A stretch of DNA of 64,000 nt from a virus, in IMG/VR virus record IMGVR_UViG_3300047325_000181, positions 1-64,000 of that record; one strand, 5' to 3'. Below, in pieces: positions 48,912-57,031 of the stretch; position 1 is the stretch's first letter; each line of letters begins with the position of its first letter. The position numbers and the translations under genes were made by a program. The notes beneath the pieces were generated by a model. The model worked only from the letters and a program-made list of their open reading frames with translations. It was not told the DNA's origin and made no database searches.

Positions 48912-49364
48912 CTACATCGTCAGCGAGGGCGTTCCGGTGCTCGCATCGTGGAAGAGCTTCGTGTTCGTCGGGTCGACCGCGTAGACCGAAGCGCCGACCG
49001 TGAACGTGATGTTCGAGGAGCCGACGATGAGTTCGACCGTGTCGCCCTGGTTCGCCTTGATACGCTTGCGCGGGATGCGCACGGCGTTGGCGGCGATGCC
49101 GAGACCGCTTTCGAGCGGGTTCGTCGAGGAGGGGCCGCCCTGCGCGATGACCGACGCCTCGCTCGCGGTGTCGATGATGTCGTAGAAGAACTCGCAGACT
49201 TGGTCGACCGAAGCCGCGCCGGTCGAAGCGCCCGAGTCGAGCGCCGAGGTCACGGGGTTGACCAGAACCTTGAAGTTGACGTTCGTCGCATTCGTCTGGG
49301 CCGTCCCGTCCTGCGTGACGGCGCCCGTCGCGGGCGTGAAATGATAGGCGTGATTGACGGGCAT
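48912..49364 (-). CDS. hypothetical head-region beta protein, 150 aa
   Basis: Beta-rich small protein (NVNFKVLVNPVTSALDSG, DTVELIVGSSNITFTVGAS) between portal and gp7-like genes. The short strands and GS-rich turns suit a capsid decoration or stabilising protein. No family recognised. Confidence 0.55.
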   Translation of the reverse strand: MPVNHAYHFTPATGAVTQDGTAQTNATNVNFKVLVNPVTSALDSGASTGAASVDQVCEFFYDIIDTASEASVIAQGGPSSTNPLESGLGIAANAVRIPRKRIKANQGDTVELIVGSSNITFTVGASVYAVDPTNTKLFHDASTGTPSLTM

Positions 49365-49373
49365 CGAACTCTC

Positions 49374-51188
49374 CTAGTCCAGCAGCTTAACGAGGTCGTC
49401 GCGGAGCGATTCGAGGTCTGCTTTCTGAACCCCGCTGCCCGGAACCTGGGGCTTGGGCGGATGCGGCGGCTTCGGCGGCTCCGCGTCGCCGCCACCCACC
49501 CACACACCGCCGCCTTCCCCGTCCTCGCCGGGCGCCCCACCCTCGCCGCCGCCGTCTTCTTGCGGTTGGAGCGCGGGCAAGTCTTCGAGCTTGATGCCGG
49601 GCTTGGTCGCAATCGTGATGATGTCGCCGCCGGGCATCGGGGGCAGGCCGAGTTCGCGCCGGACCTCGTTGCGCGCGAGAATACCCGAATCAACCAGGGA
49701 AACGGCGCGCTGCGCGTCCTCAACGCTCTGCTCTTTATTGTCTTCGACGAACTCGAACTTGACATCGTTGAACGGGAAGATAGCTTTCGAGTAGCCGGAG
49801 AGGTCGAGCGGGTCGAGCGCGTTGTTCCGAATCCACATCTGGCCGCGGACGATTTCGCCGTTGATGAACTCCTGAATCGTGACCGCGAGCGAGTGGATGC
49901 CGCGGGACTGGGTCAGGTCCTTCTGCGTGTCGGCCGTCGTGCGGTGGAGGTCCTCGGTAAACCCGATGTCTTGGAGGGAGAGGCCGTAGACGGCGCACTT
50001 GACGTTCGCCCAGTATTTCATCAATTCGAGGACTTCGTTGTCGCGCATCGTCCCGGTCTGGAGCGGGATGAAGCCCTTGACGCCTTCCTTCGAGCCGATG
50101 AAGATGCCGCGCCGGATGCCCTTGGCGACCGACTGGTTCCACTTCATCTCGATAGCGTCGCGCTCGTCCTGACTCACTTCGGGGCCGAGGTCGAAGACGA
50201 ATTGCGGGGTGTTGTTGTTGCGGAAGAAGTCGACCATGTACTGGTCGCCGTAGAGCGCGCCGACCATCTTCTCCAGGATGACCTCGACCGGCGGCTTCCC
50301 GTAGCCGGTGCTCTGCTCGTTCTGGAGCATGTAGACGAGTTCGTCGTTGTTGTAGTACGCCTTAACGATGCCTTGGTCGTACCAATCGTAGGCCGGTTCG
50401 GGCGGCTGGGGCGTGGCGAGGTCGGGACGCCGGTAGCGCCGGACTTGGTCGCCCGGCAAGAGGTAGAGTTCGCCGAGCGCGGAGCCGTCGCAGAGCGGAT
50501 TCTTCACGATGGGCGCCGCGTCGTAGAGCGTCAGGTTGTCGACGATGCGGTTCAGGAAGGCCCGGAAGCTCGACTCGGCCGAGGGGTTCGGGCTCTCGAA
50601 CATCTCCTGGACCGGCAGGATGTGCGACTCGGCCGTCACCTCATGCGCGGCGAGGCAGTTCTCGAAGAACTCGCGCAGCCGGACGTTCTGGGAGATGTCG
50701 CTTCCGGCCGACTGCTCGGAGGAGATGACGTCGCGCAGCGCCCCGGAGGCGCGCATGAAGAAGACCGGGTCGAGCACCTGCGGCGTGAACTTCGCCTGTA
50801 ACTGCGGGTAATTCATCGTCAATTCGGAGACGGTGTGCCAGCGCTTGAGTTCGGCTTTCACCTTCTCGACGTCGGGGACGATTTTCCACTTCATCTCGCC
50901 GATGGCGCGCTTGAGCGTGTTGCGAATCGCGAAGATGATGTCGTCGCGGTCGGCCAACTGTTCGAGCGTGTAGCCCGGGATAGCGTAGCGCGAGCGCTGG
51001 ATAAGGTTCTCGCGCGTGTCCTTCGTCGACTCGGGGCGCATGAGCGACCCGCCGAGCGTCTTCGGGTCGTTGCCCTTGCGGGGCGAGACGCGCTCGGGGC
51101 CGAGGAACAAACGGCTGAATCGCCCCGGGTTCCGACGCTGCGGCGGGCGGTTTGGGCCGAGCGGGACGAGCGAATGCATCTCGGACAT
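49374..51188 (-). CDS. portal protein
   Basis: A 604-residue portal: N-terminal region, ELTMNYPQLQAKFTPQ, clip/stem region with DNLTLYDAAPIVKNPL, GELYLLPGDQVRRYRRPD, then VEVILEKMVGALYGDQYMVDFF and a helix with RTTADTQKDLTQSRGIHSLA, all typical of phage portals; proline/glycine-rich C-terminus. It forms the dodecameric ring for DNA packaging. The start at 51188 lacks a clear ribosome-binding site; an in-frame ATG at 51240 is the alternative. Confidence 0.8.
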   Translation of the reverse strand: MSEMHSLVPLGPNRPPQRRNPGRFSRLFLGPERVSPRKGNDPKTLGGSLMRPESTKDTRENLIQRSRYAIPGYTLEQLADRDDIIFAIRNTLKRAIGEMKWKIVPDVEKVKAELKRWHTVSELTMNYPQLQAKFTPQVLDPVFFMRASGALRDVISSEQSAGSDISQNVRLREFFENCLAAHEVTAESHILPVQEMFESPNPSAESSFRAFLNRIVDNLTLYDAAPIVKNPLCDGSALGELYLLPGDQVRRYRRPDLATPQPPEPAYDWYDQGIVKAYYNNDELVYMLQNEQSTGYGKPPVEVILEKMVGALYGDQYMVDFFRNNNTPQFVFDLGPEVSQDERDAIEMKWNQSVAKGIRRGIFIGSKEGVKGFIPLQTGTMRDNEVLELMKYWANVKCAVYGLSLQDIGFTEDLHRTTADTQKDLTQSRGIHSLAVTIQEFINGEIVRGQMWIRNNALDPLDLSGYSKAIFPFNDVKFEFVEDNKEQSVEDAQRAVSLVDSGILARNEVRRELGLPPMPGGDIITIATKPGIKLEDLPALQPQEDGGGEGGAPGEDGEGGGVWVGGGDAEPPKPPHPPKPQVPGSGVQKADLESLRDDLVKLLD

Positions 51189-51263
51189 AGTCAACGCAGG
51201 AGGTTCGGCCGCCCGAGGGCAAACCCCCTCGCCCGGGGCCATGAAGTCATGGTCCGGGGACAA

Positions 51264-51301
51264 TAAAAAAAGACGCGATGACGGGTACGCCTGGCTCGCG
51301 T
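51264..51301 (-). terminator. intrinsic terminator upstream of the portal gene
   Basis: Minus strand: ACGCGA stem with TCGCGT and a run of seven T after CTT. It ends the accessory operon 51457-53259 before the virion operon. Confidence 0.7.
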
Positions 51302-51328
51302 TTTCTGCTTCTTTAGGGAGATTTTGAC

Positions 51329-51460
51329 ATGCCCGACAACGAGACCGCCGAGATGACGATGAGCCAGCCCGAACAAACGGAAACGCCGACCTGCTCCCTA
51401 CCGGACGGCGTCTACAACCCGGCCGTTCACGGCCCGAACTTTTGCCCGGACTGCGGCTAA
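51329..51460 (+). CDS. tiny acidic zinc-ribbon peptide, 43 aa
   Basis: AGGGAG seven bases before the ATG. Acidic, threonine-rich N-terminus and a C-terminal FCPDCG with an earlier C (TCSLPDG). It lies alone on the plus strand and overlaps the convergent gene by four bases. Function unknown. Confidence 0.5.
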   Translation: MPDNETAEMTMSQPEQTETPTCSLPDGVYNPAVHGPNFCPDCG

Positions 51461-51720
51461 ACGAAGAGCAGTTCGTCGGCCAGCTTGCGGAACGGCGTGA
51501 CCGCCGTCTTGCGCTCGTCGACCACGTAGAGCAACCCACTGCCGGTCGGATTGATGTCGAAGTCATCCACCGGCAGTTGCTTTTTCCGGGTCACGAGCCG
51601 GAGCGCATAGTTCTCGGTCGCGGCTGAGAGCGCGCGGAAGTCGTCCCAGGAGCGGACGAAGCGGAGGCGCAGGTTGGCCCAGGCCGTGGCCTGCGGCGGG
51701 GTGAGGTTCTCGGGCGGCAT
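51457..51720 (-). CDS. hypothetical protein, 87 aa
   Basis: Helix followed by a beta region (YALRLVTRKKQLPVDDFDIN, LLYVVDERKTAV). One-base overlap with the metalloprotease-like gene. Last gene before the terminator at 51264-51301. No family recognised. Confidence 0.6.
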   Translation of the reverse strand: MPPENLTPPQATAWANLRLRFVRSWDDFRALSAATENYALRLVTRKKQLPVDDFDINPTGSGLLYVVDERKTAVTPFRKLADELLFV

Positions 51721-52445
51721 TAGGCGGCTTTCTTGCGGACGTTGCGCAGGCGATAGGACTCTTCGTTGAGGCCGTCGATTTGGTCGAAAAGTTTTGCGGC
51801 GGCTTTGTTGAGCCGGTCGTACTCGGCTTTGAGGGTGGCCTTCTGTTTCTCGATGTCGGCCAGCCGCTTCAGTGTAGCGCGTGGCAAGCGCTCGGGCAAG
51901 CGCGTCGACTTCCCAACCTTAACGCGCATCTTCGTGGCGAGCGCGCGCGCCTCGCTTGCCGGGACGCCGCAGTAGCGGGCCAGTAAGTCGATGTAGATGC
52001 GCACGAACTCGGGGCCGTGCCAGACATCCTCGGGGCAGAGACTGTGCGCGGTTTCGTGGAGTACGACCCAGCGCTTGCGCATCTCGCGCGGGAGCTTAAT
52101 GGTGCGCTGGTACGAGTTCCAGGCCGCACTCGTCCGGCGGCGGCCGTCACTGACGTGAACCATCGGCTTGCCGTAGGCCGTGCGAACCTCGCGAACGAGC
52201 GCTTCGCACTCGTCGAGCGAGTAGTTCTCGACCATCCGCTTGTAGGCGTCGGGCGCCACGAACTCGTGCGCGATGCCCTGCTCATAATGTCCCCTGCCTG
52301 GCTCGTTTAGGGCGACGACGAAGTGACGACCGTGCTCATGTTGACCACGTCCGCACGTTACGCAGTCGTAAGCCCGATTCTTGAGGCAGCGCTCCCAGGC
52401 GTAGACCTTGGAGCGCTGCGAGTCGCGGGGACGCTGGCGAGTCAT
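51720..52445 (-). CDS. HExxH metalloprotease-like protein, 241 aa
   Basis: Has WVVLHETAHSLCPEDVWHG: HExxH zinc motif plus a third histidine 9 residues on, as in SprT-like and other zincin peptidases of phages. An N-terminal cysteine pair (YDCVTCGRG) and a C-terminal coiled coil (residues about 205-235) flank it. Substrate unknown. The start at 52445 (MTRQRPRDSQ) is chosen over a longer frame that would cover the next gene. Confidence 0.7.
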   Translation of the reverse strand: MTRQRPRDSQRSKVYAWERCLKNRAYDCVTCGRGQHEHGRHFVVALNEPGRGHYEQGIAHEFVAPDAYKRMVENYSLDECEALVREVRTAYGKPMVHVSDGRRRTSAAWNSYQRTIKLPREMRKRWVVLHETAHSLCPEDVWHGPEFVRIYIDLLARYCGVPASEARALATKMRVKVGKSTRLPERLPRATLKRLADIEKQKATLKAEYDRLNKAAAKLFDQIDGLNEESYRLRNVRKKAA

Positions 52446-52450
52446 CCCCA

Positions 52451-52693
52451 CTAGGCCGCGTCGTCCTTCGCGATGGCCACGACGCCCGTGATGTGGATGG
52501 CCACGGGCCAACCCTTGCGCAGCGCCTGGTTGAGCGAGATGGCGGCGACCGAACCGCGTGATTTGAGTTCTTTCATGTCGCGGTCGAAGCGACGGGCCGC
52601 GTTATTGACGGCGACCGCCGGGCTCGATGCGTTCATGCTGTAGAAGCGCGGGGTGAGACCCCCGACGCCGACGGAGACTTGGTAGGCTTTCAT
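52451..52693 (-). CDS. hypothetical protein, 80 aa
   Basis: GGAGG precedes the ATG at 52693. Beta-alpha sequence (KAYQVSVGVGGLTPRFYSM, AAISLNQALRKGWPVAIHIT). No family recognised. Part of the leftward accessory operon starting at 53280-53308. Confidence 0.6.
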   Translation of the reverse strand: MKAYQVSVGVGGLTPRFYSMNASSPAVAVNNAARRFDRDMKELKSRGSVAAISLNQALRKGWPVAIHITGVVAIAKDDAA

Positions 52694-52703
52694 TCGTCCC
52701 TCC

Positions 52704-52847
52704 TTACGGGAACACCGCGTCTGCCGCGGCAGCAAGGTGAAAGTTCAACGTGATGAGTGAGGCGACGGTCACGCAGGCCGCGCTGATGAAGAACCAGTCC
52801 GGCGTGTAGACGACGCTGAAGAGCGCGTCGGCGAGCTTGAGCTTCAC
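52704..52847 (-). CDS. small membrane protein, 47 aa
   Basis: GTG start overlapping the upstream stop (GTGA). One hydrophobic segment (FFISAACVTVASLITLNF) and an alanine-rich end. Function unknown. Confidence 0.55.
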   Translation of the reverse strand: MKLKLADALFSVVYTPDWFFISAACVTVASLITLNFHLAAAADAVFP

Positions 52848-53017
52848 CACTTTTTCCTTTGCCTTTCGTACCGAGCTTCACGCTGCTTCGCCATGCAGAC
52901 GAAGCAGCGGGCCCAGGTGCTCGCATTGACCTTGTTGCCGGTCGCCTGGTTCGTGTCGCGCATGTCGCGCTCACAGTCAACGCAGTACCCGTTCTCCCGG
53001 CGCTCCTTCCTGGTCAT
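52844..53017 (-). CDS. zinc-ribbon protein, 57 aa
   Basis: Two CxxC knuckles (YCVDCERD and RCFVCMAK) about 28 residues apart with basic flanks. ATGA overlap with the gene before. Typical of small phage-encoded zinc proteins; target unknown. Confidence 0.65.
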   Translation of the reverse strand: MTRKERRENGYCVDCERDMRDTNQATGNKVNASTWARCFVCMAKQREARYERQRKKW

Positions 53018-53259
53018 TCGAGCACCTGCATCGCGCAAGCGCACTCGTTCTTCGGACCGCCGCAGCACGGCGCTTTGCCCAGGGCGTCCATCTTCTCGCG
53101 GAACGCTTTCCGCTTGGCGCGAGCTTTCGCATCGCGGCGGCACCGGAAGTCCTCTAGGCAGTCCTGGCACCGGCCGTAGAGCCGCCCTTCAAACGGGCTG
53201 AAGTACGGCGGGCGGGACTGGCATTGCAGGCACTTCGTGATGTCTTTTTCTTGCTTCAT
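53014..53259 (-). CDS. cysteine-rich zinc protein, 81 aa
   Basis: Contains CLQC, CQDC, then CC and CAC near the C-terminus, so one or two zinc sites, with a basic helix between. First gene of the leftward operon; the start at 53259 has GGAGG upstream and promoter TTGACT-N17-TACCAT. Confidence 0.65.
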   Translation of the reverse strand: MKQEKDITKCLQCQSRPPYFSPFEGRLYGRCQDCLEDFRCRRDAKARAKRKAFREKMDALGKAPCCGGPKNECACAMQVLE

Positions 53260-53279
53260 AAAATCCAACCTCCATAGGT

Positions 53280-53308
53280 ATGGTAGCATAGCGCCGCCAT
53301 AAAGTCAA
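53280..53308 (-). promoter_or_regulatory. promoter of the leftward zinc-protein operon
   Basis: TTGACT, 17 bases, TACCAT. Its spacer has GGCGGCGCT but no full AGCGCGCT core. Divergent from P6, separated by 18 bases. Confidence 0.6.
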
Positions 53309-53326
53309 GCGCCCAGGCTAAGCTGC

Positions 53327-53355
53327 TTGACATTTCCAGCGCGCTAGTGTAGACT
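53327..53355 (+). promoter_or_regulatory. promoter with AGCGCGCT operator (P6), leaderless
   Basis: TTGACA, 17 bases with CCAGCGCGCTAG, TAGACT, six bases to ATG at 53362. Confidence 0.75.
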
Positions 53356-53361
53356 CAAGAC

Positions 53362-53919
53362 ATGAAGAGACGTGACGGAACCGAATGCAACACGACCTGC
53401 CAAATCTGCGCCCGGCCCATCCTGGCGAAGACCGGCAAAATCGCGCACCACGGCTACACCCGCCCCATCTACCGCAGCGGCTGGCAGACGGCCTCGTGCT
53501 ACGGGGCGCGCAAGCTCCCGTACGAAGTGGACCGCTCGGTCCTGCGCGAGTACCTCGACCGCTTCATGCACCCGGCCCTCGACCGGACGAACGCGCTGCT
53601 CAAGGCGGTACGGGCTGGCGGCCCGGACCTCGAAGTGCCGAACCCGGCCTACGCTCGCTACCTCGACCGCATCGCGTACTACAAGTATCGGGGCAAGCCG
53701 CCGCAGGGCGAGCCGCCGCCGCAAATGCTGAAGTTCGTGGAGCGCCCGCCGGAAATCAACGGCCGGTATGACTTCGACAACCCGCAGTGGGCCGCGGCGC
53801 GTGAGTACGAGCGGGCGCTAGAGTCCTTCACCTATCAGGTGGAACGCGAGCAGCAGGCTATCGAGGAGGACGTCGAGCGGCTCGAAGCGCGGTACGACGC
53901 CTGGGTGGCCCCGGCTTAG
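53362..53919 (+). CDS. zinc-finger hypothetical protein, 185 aa
   Basis: N-terminal zinc segment (CNTTCQICARPILAKTGKIA, with later HH and a C near residue 48), then a helical region and a C-terminal coiled coil (residues about 150-180). Begins at the predicted transcription start, so leaderless. Followed by a strong hairpin. Function unknown. Confidence 0.65.
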   Translation: MKRRDGTECNTTCQICARPILAKTGKIAHHGYTRPIYRSGWQTASCYGARKLPYEVDRSVLREYLDRFMHPALDRTNALLKAVRAGGPDLEVPNPAYARYLDRIAYYKYRGKPPQGEPPPQMLKFVERPPEINGRYDFDNPQWAAAREYERALESFTYQVEREQQAIEEDVERLEARYDAWVAPA

Positions 53920-53927
53920 CCGGGGCC
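53907..53927 (+). terminator. GC-rich hairpin over the stop codon
   Basis: A 9-bp GGCCCCGGC stem with TTA loop that includes the TAG stop, directly before the -35 of P7. T-run weak. Confidence 0.45.
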
Positions 53928-53928
53928 C

Positions 53929-53957
53929 TTGACATTTTTAGCGCGCTAGATTATGAT
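53929..53957 (+). promoter_or_regulatory. promoter with AGCGCGCT operator (P7)
   Basis: TTGACA, 17 bases with TAGCGCGCTA, TATGAT; then GGAGG ahead of the ATG at 53974. Confidence 0.75.
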
Positions 53958-53973
53958 GATGTCGGAGGTGGAC

Positions 53974-54189
53974 ATGACCGGAGCCTACGAGTTGAACCTG
54001 GAGACCGGAGAGTTCGTGGAGATAGTTGCTCCCGAGAACCCGGCCCCGCGCGTCAACCATTTCGGCTGTCTCGGGGAAAAGCATGCGCCGGTGTTCGGCG
54101 GCTACCCGATGGACGGCGAGTGCGAGTGCGGGATGTGGAAGCATCACGTTCACTGCGCAACCTGTGGAGGAGTGAGTCAAGTTGGCTAA
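53974..54189 (+). CDS. cysteine/histidine-rich protein, 71 aa
   Basis: GGAGG precedes the ATG. C-terminal half has NHFGCLGEKH and CECGMWKHHVHCATCGG, a compact zinc-binding cluster. The N-terminal half is acidic. An 18-codon frame starting TTG at 54182 follows after GGAGGAG and may be a short coupling peptide. Confidence 0.6.
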   Translation: MTGAYELNLETGEFVEIVAPENPAPRVNHFGCLGEKHAPVFGGYPMDGECECGMWKHHVHCATCGGVSQVG

Positions 54190-54225
54190 GCCGACCACGC
54201 TCCTCTCACGCCTAGAAAGGACCCC

Positions 54226-54816
54226 ATGCCAGTAACCTACGAGCGCCCAAGCGCCCACCTGAGCTTCGTCGAGGTCTCACCCTTCGGCGGCTCCGTGCTC
54301 TTCGTTCTGACCGGCCCCACGACGGGGTACGTCCACCCGACGACCTCGGACGAGTTCTTCTACATCAACCGGGTCGGCTACAGGCTCCAGACCCTCGGCT
54401 TCGTGAAGCAGACGCCGGAAAAGGCCGAAGTGAGCGGAAGGCCCATCTGGTTCGACCCGCAGTACGGGTACTCGGCGCTCCGCCGGACCGATGGCGGCCC
54501 GACGTCTCGTAATGCGGAACACAAGTTCCGGGACTGGATGTTCGAGACGGCCTTGCGCCTCTTGAACGAGAACGCCGAGGACGCCGCGAACGGGGCCGCG
54601 GTCGAGAACCTCTCCCGAGCGCTCCGAGCGGTCGCCGACCTCCGCGAGAAGCTGGCGAAGGCCGAGCAGTTCGCGGAGGAACTGAAGCGGGTCGTGACCG
54701 GCGCCTCGACCGCCTGCGGTCGAACGCCCGATGCCTTCGGCCGTGGCGCACCGTGCGTCCGCGAAAGCGGCCACGGCGGCCACTGCGAGAGCGACCCGGG
54801 AGCGAAAGCCCGCTGA
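54226..54816 (+). CDS. hypothetical protein with coiled coil, 196 aa
   Basis: AAAGGA precedes the ATG. N-terminal beta-rich domain (VLFVLTGPTTGYVHPTTSDE), then helices and a coiled coil (residues about 130-165), ending in a C/H cluster (CGRTPDAFGRGAPCVRESGH). The one-base stop-start overlap with the next gene implies coupling. Function unknown. Confidence 0.6.
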   Translation: MPVTYERPSAHLSFVEVSPFGGSVLFVLTGPTTGYVHPTTSDEFFYINRVGYRLQTLGFVKQTPEKAEVSGRPIWFDPQYGYSALRRTDGGPTSRNAEHKFRDWMFETALRLLNENAEDAANGAAVENLSRALRAVADLREKLAKAEQFAEELKRVVTGASTACGRTPDAFGRGAPCVRESGHGGHCESDPGAKAR

Positions 54817-55109
54817 TGGCGGACTACATCGCGGAGGTCGGCCTCGAACCCATCCGGCTGTACAAGCCGCGTGGCCGGTTCTACGTGACGAGCGACGGGG
54901 ACGGTCCGCACGTCGTCGACGCTCGGACGGGAGCCCTCGTCGGGTTCGAGACCTGGGCCCAGGCCCGCGAGTGGGCCACGTTCTTCCGGGCCTACGTCAC
55001 GAAGTGGGGCGACGTCTCGCTCTACTCCGTCCCCTCGGACATCGAGGACGCGCCGGACCTCAAGCGCATTCAGCACCTCAACCAGCATATGGGAGACGAG
55101 CCAGCATGA
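54816..55109 (+). CDS. hypothetical protein, 97 aa
   Basis: TGATG overlap with the previous gene. Short beta strands then helices rich in W and F (WAQAREWATFFRAYVTKW). No family recognised. Confidence 0.55.
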   Translation: MADYIAEVGLEPIRLYKPRGRFYVTSDGDGPHVVDARTGALVGFETWAQAREWATFFRAYVTKWGDVSLYSVPSDIEDAPDLKRIQHLNQHMGDEPA

Positions 55110-55288
55110 GCACCAGCAACGAGAAGGTCGCGAAGTTCGACTGCTGCCAATGCGGCGAACCGAACCAAGGCCGCTTCCGGGACTACGTGACCTGTCCGAT
55201 GTGCGGGCACGTCGAGGAGATGCATGAGGACCACCGCTTCAGGCACGAAGCCTCTGCGGTCGACGCTTTCGGGCGCCTCGCACAGTGA
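55106..55288 (+). CDS. zinc-ribbon protein, 60 aa
   Basis: ATGA overlap. CCQCGEPN and CPMCGHVEEMHEDH form a classic two-knuckle ribbon. Coupled by GTGA to the next gene. Target unknown. Confidence 0.6.
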   Translation: MSTSNEKVAKFDCCQCGEPNQGRFRDYVTCPMCGHVEEMHEDHRFRHEASAVDAFGRLAQ

Positions 55289-55488
55289 GCGAGGACAAAA
55301 TGTGCCAGGTCGTCCGGTGCGCTCGCCCGGCCGACTGGGCCTGCCACCGGCCGCGGACCGGGACGCTCATCGGCTACTCGTGCCAGCAGCATCTCGGCGC
55401 GCTCGCCCAGCGCCACGCCGCCTTCCACTACGGTCTGGTCATCAAGGCGGTCGGAGAACTGCCGGACGGCCTCGTGCCCGGCGCTTGA
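55285..55488 (+). CDS. zinc-binding protein, 67 aa
   Basis: GTG start overlapping TGA. Pattern CQVVRCARPADWAC and later CQQHL suggests one zinc site. Its own TGA stop falls in the -35 box of P8. Confidence 0.6.
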   Translation: MSEDKMCQVVRCARPADWACHRPRTGTLIGYSCQQHLGALAQRHAAFHYGLVIKAVGELPDGLVPGA

Positions 55489-55513
55489 CATTTCCAGCGC
55501 GCTGGTTTAAGAT
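55485..55513 (+). promoter_or_regulatory. promoter with CCAGCGCGCTGG operator (P8)
   Basis: TTGACA, 17 bases with the perfect palindrome, TAAGAT; GGAGG ahead of the ATG at 55532. Confidence 0.8.
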
Positions 55514-55531
55514 AAGGATGGAGGTAACGAA

Positions 55532-55984
55532 ATGAAACATCTTGATGAATTGCCCGCTTTCGCGCGATGGAACACGCTCGCGGACTCGTACTCGAAAGAG
55601 CGCATCGACGGTCCGCCCATTTCGCCCGCGAACCCGTACTACCTGAAGCAAATCCTCTCGTTGTTGAGCGACGCGCAGCACGTCCATCCATCGAGCGCGA
55701 ACGACTACATCAACGCCGCGAAGGTCATGCTGTTGCGAGTGGCCGACGAGCAGCGCTGCTCGAAGTGTGAGGCAGGCATCCTGTGGGACGGCTCGTGCCG
55801 GTGCGCCGAGGACACGCCGGAAGTCGCGCAGGCCATCTACGACGAGGCCATCGCCGCTTTCATCGCCGACGACAACTTCACGAATCGCTCGAAGCTCCGG
55901 CTCGCCCTCATCAACCTGAGCCGCTTCCGTCCGGGGCTCACCGAAACCGAACTCGCGGCCATCCGTCCGCAGAAAGAAGGTTAG
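55532..55984 (+). CDS. hypothetical protein, 150 aa
   Basis: Helical protein with a central zinc-like CSKCEAGILWDGSCRC. Leads the six-gene rightward operon after P8. No family recognised. Confidence 0.6.
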   Translation: MKHLDELPAFARWNTLADSYSKERIDGPPISPANPYYLKQILSLLSDAQHVHPSSANDYINAAKVMLLRVADEQRCSKCEAGILWDGSCRCAEDTPEVAQAIYDEAIAAFIADDNFTNRSKLRLALINLSRFRPGLTETELAAIRPQKEG

Positions 55985-55990
55985 CATCCG

Positions 55991-56173
55991 ATGGTTCAAC
56001 TCACCGACAAGCAAAAATACGAGGAGACTCTACTCCTCGACGACGCCGTGAAGAAGCTCTACACCCTTCGCCAGCGCCTCGTGCTCGTCCAAGAGAATCA
56101 GGCGTCTGCGGAGGCGGCGCGCGACGCAATCAACGTCGCACTCAAAGCACTCGGATACAAGGAGAGTGGCTAA
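55991..56173 (+). CDS. small helical protein, 60 aa
   Basis: Almost entirely helical with heptad-like leucines (DDAVKKLYTLRQRLVLVQEN), so a small coiled coil is likely. AAGG upstream. Function unknown. Confidence 0.55.
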   Translation: MVQLTDKQKYEETLLLDDAVKKLYTLRQRLVLVQENQASAEAARDAINVALKALGYKESG

Positions 56174-56174
56174 C

Positions 56175-56402
56175 ATGACCGTCCAAGAACTCCACGCGGC
56201 CGCCGGTCCCGGCGACCGCATCACCATCGTCGACCGCTTCGGTGCCGAGCGCACGGGCAGCGTCGTGATGCGCAACCAGTTCGGCTTCGTGCTGAACATG
56301 GGCGGCCGTCACGGGACGCCCGGGCTCGCATCGCCCGACAACGTCGTCAAAATCCGCAAGACCACCAAAAAACCTTCAGCTATCGCAAAGGCGGTTTTCT
56401 AA
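56175..56402 (+). CDS. small beta-barrel-like protein, 75 aa
   Basis: The ATG at 56175 lies one base after the previous stop, with AAGGAG 10 bases upstream; a GTG at 56166 is an alternative. Sequence GDRITIVDRFGAERTGSVVM suggests an SH3-like barrel. Function unknown. Confidence 0.55.
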   Translation: MTVQELHAAAGPGDRITIVDRFGAERTGSVVMRNQFGFVLNMGGRHGTPGLASPDNVVKIRKTTKKPSAIAKAVF

Positions 56403-56403
56403 C

Positions 56404-56667
56404 ATGACACCCACGACCCCGAACCTCACGAAAGGTAACTACTGCTTCTACCTTCCGGCCACGTTGAAGTCGCCGAGCGGCGGCTATATCCCGGCCATCG
56501 TCGTCCGCAACGAGCCCGACTTCTACGTCACCGACTACGACTACGGCACGAACCGCGCGCTCGCGCAGGCGACGGTCGACATGATGAATGCCGACCTCGG
56601 GCTCTCGAAGAGCGACGTTCTGGAAATCGTGACGTCCTCGATGTTCCAGAAATCGCGGTTCAACTAA
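56404..56667 (+). CDS. hypothetical protein, 87 aa
   Basis: Begins one base after the previous stop. Beta N-terminus (YCFYLPATLKSPSGGYIPA) and C-terminal helix. No recognised family. The next gene overlaps by TAATG. Confidence 0.6.
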   Translation: MTPTTPNLTKGNYCFYLPATLKSPSGGYIPAIVVRNEPDFYVTDYDYGTNRALAQATVDMMNADLGLSKSDVLEIVTSSMFQKSRFN

Positions 56668-56819
56668 TGGGCGAGGTCATTCCGTTCGTCCGTCGCGAGA
56701 CGCTGCGCAAAGTCAAGGAAGGCGTCGCCCGCCGCAACGCGCGGACCGGCAAAAATGAGTCGGCCGCGGAGCACCTCAAGGAACTCGTCGAGCGCATGAA
56801 TCGCTCGGAGGGCGAGTAA
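56667..56819 (+). CDS. small basic helical protein, 50 aa
   Basis: Frame starts in the TAATG overlap and ends just before the next gene. MGEVIPFVRRETLRKVKEG and a charged helix. Too short for family assignment; tight packing supports it. Confidence 0.5.
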   Translation: MGEVIPFVRRETLRKVKEGVARRNARTGKNESAAEHLKELVERMNRSEGE

Positions 56820-56821
56820 CG

Positions 56822-57031
56822 ATGTACGGGAGGCTGAAACGACCGGCGCCGGTTTTCAAGGTCGGCGAGCGCGTTCAACTTCATCCGGCAACCGATGCGT
56901 GGATGATGGGCGACCGCTATGGCGAGGTCATCAAGGTCGGGACGAGGCGCATCCACATCAAAATGGACCGAAGCGAAAAGGTCCGCAAGGTCTTTCCGCG
57001 CGACATCCTCGACCCGCTCGGAGGACTCTAG
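56822..57031 (+). CDS. KOW/SH3-like protein, 69 aa
   Basis: FKVGERVQLHPATDAWMMGD then YGEVIKVGTRRIHIKM reads as a small SH3/KOW-type barrel. Last gene of the operon; it overlaps the convergent gene by four bases. Confidence 0.55.
   Translation: MYGRLKRPAPVFKVGERVQLHPATDAWMMGDRYGEVIKVGTRRIHIKMDRSEKVRKVFPRDILDPLGGL

Noticed and set aside
48894-50801. Long plus-strand open frame of 635 codons opposite the portal gene
   Set aside because: It is the antisense shadow of the portal and its neighbour: R/V/D-rich composition from high GC, no motifs, no ribosome-binding site.
49374-51566. A 730-residue portal starting at 51566
   Set aside because: The first 125 residues cross a clear transcription terminator and two other genes and read as low-quality arginine/serine-rich sequence.
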